64,000 nucleotides of DNA, taken from assembly GCF_014640555.1 (NCBI RefSeq), contig NZ_BMHE01000002.1:261566-325565 (forward strand), given 5' to 3'. Position 1 is the stretch's first letter, and each line of letters starts with the position of its first letter. The DNA is from Paenibacillus marchantiophytorum. Its GTDB lineage: Bacteria; Bacillota; Bacilli; Paenibacillales; NBRC-103111. The position numbers were made by a program, and so were the translations under genes. The notes under the pieces are model-generated. The model ran no database searches. It was not told the origin of the DNA and saw nothing but the letters and a program-made list of their open reading frames with translations. Positions 61,865 through 64,000 of this stretch are shown here, piece after piece.

Positions 61865-62662
61865 ATGGAGAAATCATCAGTTATTGGCATTGTTTTAGCA
61901 TTTATATCCATCGGTGTAGGGATGGTGTTGAAAGGCGCGAGTTTAGCAGCTTTGCTGAATCCGGCAGCGGCCTTAATCATTTTCGGCGGTACAGCCTCAG
62001 CGCTTTTTATCGCTTTCTCACTGGAAGAAATGAAGAAGATACCGACATTAATGAAAATTATTTTTACCGAACAAAAGTTAATGCCTAAAAAAGAATTGAT
62101 CGAAACCTTCATCGAATGGGTATCTATTACCCGCCGTGAAGGATTGCTTTCTTTGGAAAAACAAGCGGAAGAGCTTTCCGATCCTTTTATGAAAAGCGGT
62201 ATGCGCTTGATCATTGATGGGAATGACGCTGATTTCGTGCGTGACGTATTGCTTGAAGATATCGCTGAAATGGAAACAAGACATAAAAAATATGCGGGCA
62301 TTTTTACGCAAGCAGGTACATATGCACCAACATTGGGAGTGCTAGGCGCCGTAGTAGGACTAATTGCCGCACTAGGCAACCTGAGTGAAGTAGAAAAGCT
62401 GGGACATCTGATTTCAGCAGCCTTCGTTGCTACGATGTTCGGGATTTTCCTTGGTTACGTTGTGTTCCATCCGTTCGCTAATAAGTTGAAACAGAAGTCC
62501 AAAAAAGAAGTTGAGATCAAGTTGATGGTAGTTGAAGGCTTGCTATCCATTCAATCCGGCGTTTCTGCCAATTCTGTGAAGCAAAAAATGATGATCTTCG
62601 TAGCCAACAGCGATCGAGCGGCTTATGAAGAAGCATCACCAAGGGAGGCTGCTCCACAGTGA
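61865..62662 (+). CDS. motA: Flagellar motor stator protein MotA
   Basis: 265 residues from the ATG at 61865 (GGAGAGGTG 8 bases upstream); a TTG at 61859 is possible. Four membrane helices: GIVLAFISIGVGMVLKGASL, ALIIFGGTASALFIAFSLE, then the pair YAPTLGVLGAVVGLIAALGN and SAAFVATMFGIFLGYVVFHP. The cytoplasmic loop with SITRREGLLSLEKQAEELSD contacts the rotor protein FliG. With MotB it forms the ion channel that turns the flagellum. The stop overlaps the GTG of motB. Confidence 0.94.
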   Translation: MEKSSVIGIVLAFISIGVGMVLKGASLAALLNPAAALIIFGGTASALFIAFSLEEMKKIPTLMKIIFTEQKLMPKKELIETFIEWVSITRREGLLSLEKQAEELSDPFMKSGMRLIIDGNDADFVRDVLLEDIAEMETRHKKYAGIFTQAGTYAPTLGVLGAVVGLIAALGNLSEVEKLGHLISAAFVATMFGIFLGYVVFHPFANKLKQKSKKEVEIKLMVVEGLLSIQSGVSANSVKQKMMIFVANSDRAAYEEASPREAAPQ

Positions 62663-63465
62663 GTAAAAAAAAGAAGCATGAGGACCATGAAGAACACGTT
62701 GATGAATCCTGGCTCATTCCCTATGCGGATTTGCTTACTTTGCTTCTAGCCCTTTTTATCATTCTATTTGCATCCAGCCAGTTGGATTCGAAGAAATACG
62801 ATTCAATTATGAGATCTTTGAACAATGCCTTCTCGGGTGGCGAAGCCCCCTTCGCGATGTCGAATTTAATCCCGATTGATGATGCGGCGAATTCAACGAA
62901 AAATAATAATAAAAACCAGAATCCGCCGACCAAAGAACAAAGTAAAGAAGAGAGCCAACTAGCTGCTAAGCTGCAAAAAGAAGAGAAAGATCTCGAAGAG
63001 TTGAAGAAAAGCATGGATGCTTTCATCAAAGACAACAGCATGAGCGAGCAGTTGACGACCAAGCTGGATAATGAAAAATTGACGATTACAATCAGTGACC
63101 GTGCCTTGTTTGACTCCGGATCAGCAACGATCAAACAGGATTCACAGAATCTGGCGCTTACGATGTCCAACCTGTTGGCCAGCTATCCCGGCTATCAAGT
63201 TGAAGTAGGCGGGCATACGGATAACATTCCCATTCATCGCGCCGACTTTGAAACGAACTGGGATTTGAGCGCCAAGCGTGCCGTCAATTTCATGAAAATA
63301 CTTTTGAACAACGGAAAAATTGATCCTTCATCCTATTCGTCAGTCGGTTTTGGAGAATATCGCCCGATTGCACCGAATGATACGACAGACGGCAGAGCCA
63401 AGAATCGCCGCGTTGAAGTAAGCATTCTGCGCAATATTAAAGCTACGGATGAGATTGCCAAGTAA
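62659..63465 (+). CDS. motB: Flagellar motor stator protein MotB
   Basis: 268 residues, GTG start overlapping motA (GTGA). The short Lys/His-rich N-terminus is followed by one membrane helix, SWLIPYADLLTLLLALFIIL, with the ion-binding aspartate. A charged linker follows (rich in Asn, Gln, Lys, Glu), then an OmpA-like peptidoglycan-binding domain (YQVEVGGHTDNIPIHRADFE; RRVEVSILRNI). It anchors the stator to the cell wall. Whether it uses protons or sodium cannot be decided with certainty, though the N-terminus resembles the proton-type B. subtilis MotB. A terminator and then a group II intron follow. Confidence 0.94.
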   Translation: MSKKKKHEDHEEHVDESWLIPYADLLTLLLALFIILFASSQLDSKKYDSIMRSLNNAFSGGEAPFAMSNLIPIDDAANSTKNNNKNQNPPTKEQSKEESQLAAKLQKEEKDLEELKKSMDAFIKDNSMSEQLTTKLDNEKLTITISDRALFDSGSATIKQDSQNLALTMSNLLASYPGYQVEVGGHTDNIPIHRADFETNWDLSAKRAVNFMKILLNNGKIDPSSYSSVGFGEYRPIAPNDTTDGRAKNRRVEVSILRNIKATDEIAK

Positions 63466-63488
63466 ATGTTATACAGGATTATACAGGT

Positions 63489-63517
63489 CAAGTGCCGACA
63501 GGCGCTTGGCTTTTTTT
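63489..63517 (+). terminator. Terminator of the motAB operon
   Basis: CAAGTGCC, GACA, GGCGCTTG (one G-T pair), GC and seven T. The group II intron begins about five bases after the T-run. Confidence 0.9.
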
Positions 63518-63522
63518 CTATA

Positions 63523-64000
63523 GCGCGCCTAGCCAAGCTAGGCACAACTAATTGATGAAAGTTCAACCGGGGTAAGAGCCAAGTCGCCTCGTAGCAGACA
63601 GGCGACCGGTGGAGAGATCCTAAGGCTGAAGCCCTGTGACAAAGTATCCCTGCAAGGGGAGCGAGCAAAACAGCAGGCCGTAACATGAAGTGAAGACCTG
63701 AAAAGGACAAGAGAGTGTCGAGCCTCGTGTTTTTGGGCGAAGAGCATGGAATGCGTGAAGCTCTTGGAAGTGCAGCGCAGAAGAACTCTCCGGCGTAAGG
63801 GGATCGGCATGCTGGGAAAGTTGTTTCTGGAACTAGGGATATCCTCTCTCGCACGAGTTTTTTTTCGTAAGGAGAAACCTGCTAACGACACCAAAGTAAA
63901 AGCTCAAGAACTTCAAGACAAGCTATATCTTGCCGCCAAGGAAAATCCTAAGCGAAGGTTTCATGCACTCTACGACAAGATTTATCGGAAGGATATTCTC
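63523..64000 (+). mobile_element. Group II intron, 5' part (runs off the right edge)
   Basis: From about 63523 (GCGCGCCTAGCC) the sequence has no gene for 280 bases but is rich in stems. Examples are GCCTAGC/GCTAGGC with a CAA loop (63527-63543) and GTCGCCT/AGGCGAC (63583-63606). It also holds the purine-rich loops typical of intron domain I. It leads into an intron-type reverse transcriptase at 63809. The 5' boundary is set by the start of structure and resemblance to GUGCG-type intron ends; it is GCGCG here, so it may be off by a few bases. The 3' end and catalytic domain V are outside the window. Confidence 0.8.
63809..64000 (+). CDS. ltrA: Group II intron reverse transcriptase/maturase, N-terminal part
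   Basis: Sixty-four codons are visible up to the window edge. ATG at 63809 follows AAGGGG. After a short hydrophobic lead (MLGKLFLELGISSLARVFFR) comes ELQDKLYLAAKENPKRRFHA and LYDKIYRKDIL. This matches the start of the reverse-transcriptase domain of bacterial group II intron proteins (RFHALYDKIYRxDVL). The protein should splice its host intron and copy it into new DNA sites. Whether the full gene is intact cannot be judged. Confidence 0.85.
   Translation, partial: MLGKLFLELGISSLARVFFRKEKPANDTKVKAQELQDKLYLAAKENPKRRFHALYDKIYRKDIL

Overview
The window looks like chromosomal DNA of a Paenibacillus-type member of the Bacillota. Genes have strong AGGAGG-type ribosome binding sites, frequent TTG and GTG starts and compact operons. 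There is a YesM/YesN-type two-component system beside a sugar ABC importer, many AraC-family regulators, and mannitol and rhamnose operons in Bacillus-like order. No rRNA, tRNA, phage or CRISPR locus was seen. The species assignment is inference from gene content; no similarity search was run.

Layout. (1) 0-5.2 kb: partial arginase, then an iron-siderophore uptake locus (AraC regulator fused to a binding-protein domain, two FecCD permeases, a lipoprotein) with two strong Fur boxes. (2) 5.4-11.0 kb: M29 aminopeptidase, AraC regulator with divergent phytanoyl-CoA-dioxygenase-like enzyme, VanW-family protein, glucuronate isomerase. (3) 11.5-23.5 kb: alpha-galactoside module made of histidine kinase, response regulator, solute-binding lipoprotein, two permeases, a secreted GH-D clan glycosidase with a coagulation-factor-type C domain, and a cytoplasmic GH36 alpha-galactosidase. 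(4) 23.6-27.1 kb: a second iron locus in which the regulator's sensor domain and the neighbouring lipoprotein are close paralogues, plus a nitroreductase. (5) 27.1-28.7 kb: a non-coding tandem repeat block with a variable-number hexamer. (6) 28.8-39.4 kb: AraC regulator, oxidoreductase/hydrolase pair, mgsA, YpsA-like protein, and a two-component system followed by a small lipoprotein and an RND efflux permease. (7) 39.5-43.5 kb: another repeat copy, allantoinase, LysR regulator and divergent EamA transporter. (8) 43.6-52.7 kb: an array of four hairpins, then rhaEW-rhaA-rhaB-rhaR and lutABC. (9) 52.9-60.1 kb: mannitol operon mtlA-mtlR-mtlF-mtlD with its own enzyme I and HPr genes. (10) 60.2-64 kb: aldo/keto reductase, MarR regulator, motAB, and the 5' part of a group II intron that runs off the right edge.

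How the genes fit together. Several blocks are self-contained metabolic modules. Rhamnose is isomerised, phosphorylated, cleaved and its lactaldehyde oxidised to L-lactate by rhaABEW, and the adjacent lutABC would oxidise that lactate to pyruvate. Mannitol is imported and phosphorylated with all PTS components, general ones included, in one operon. The galactoside module has import, sensing, extracellular and intracellular hydrolysis, but no ABC ATPase gene. Neither iron locus has an ATPase gene either. A shared ATPase encoded elsewhere, as known in Bacillus, is the likely explanation.

The most unusual material is non-coding. A dispersed, partly tandem palindromic repeat family occurs in five copies at three intergenic sites beside transcription terminators, and two copies carry an expanded hexamer (11 and 5 units). 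An alternating four-hairpin array precedes the rhamnose operon. A group II intron starts five bases after the motB terminator.
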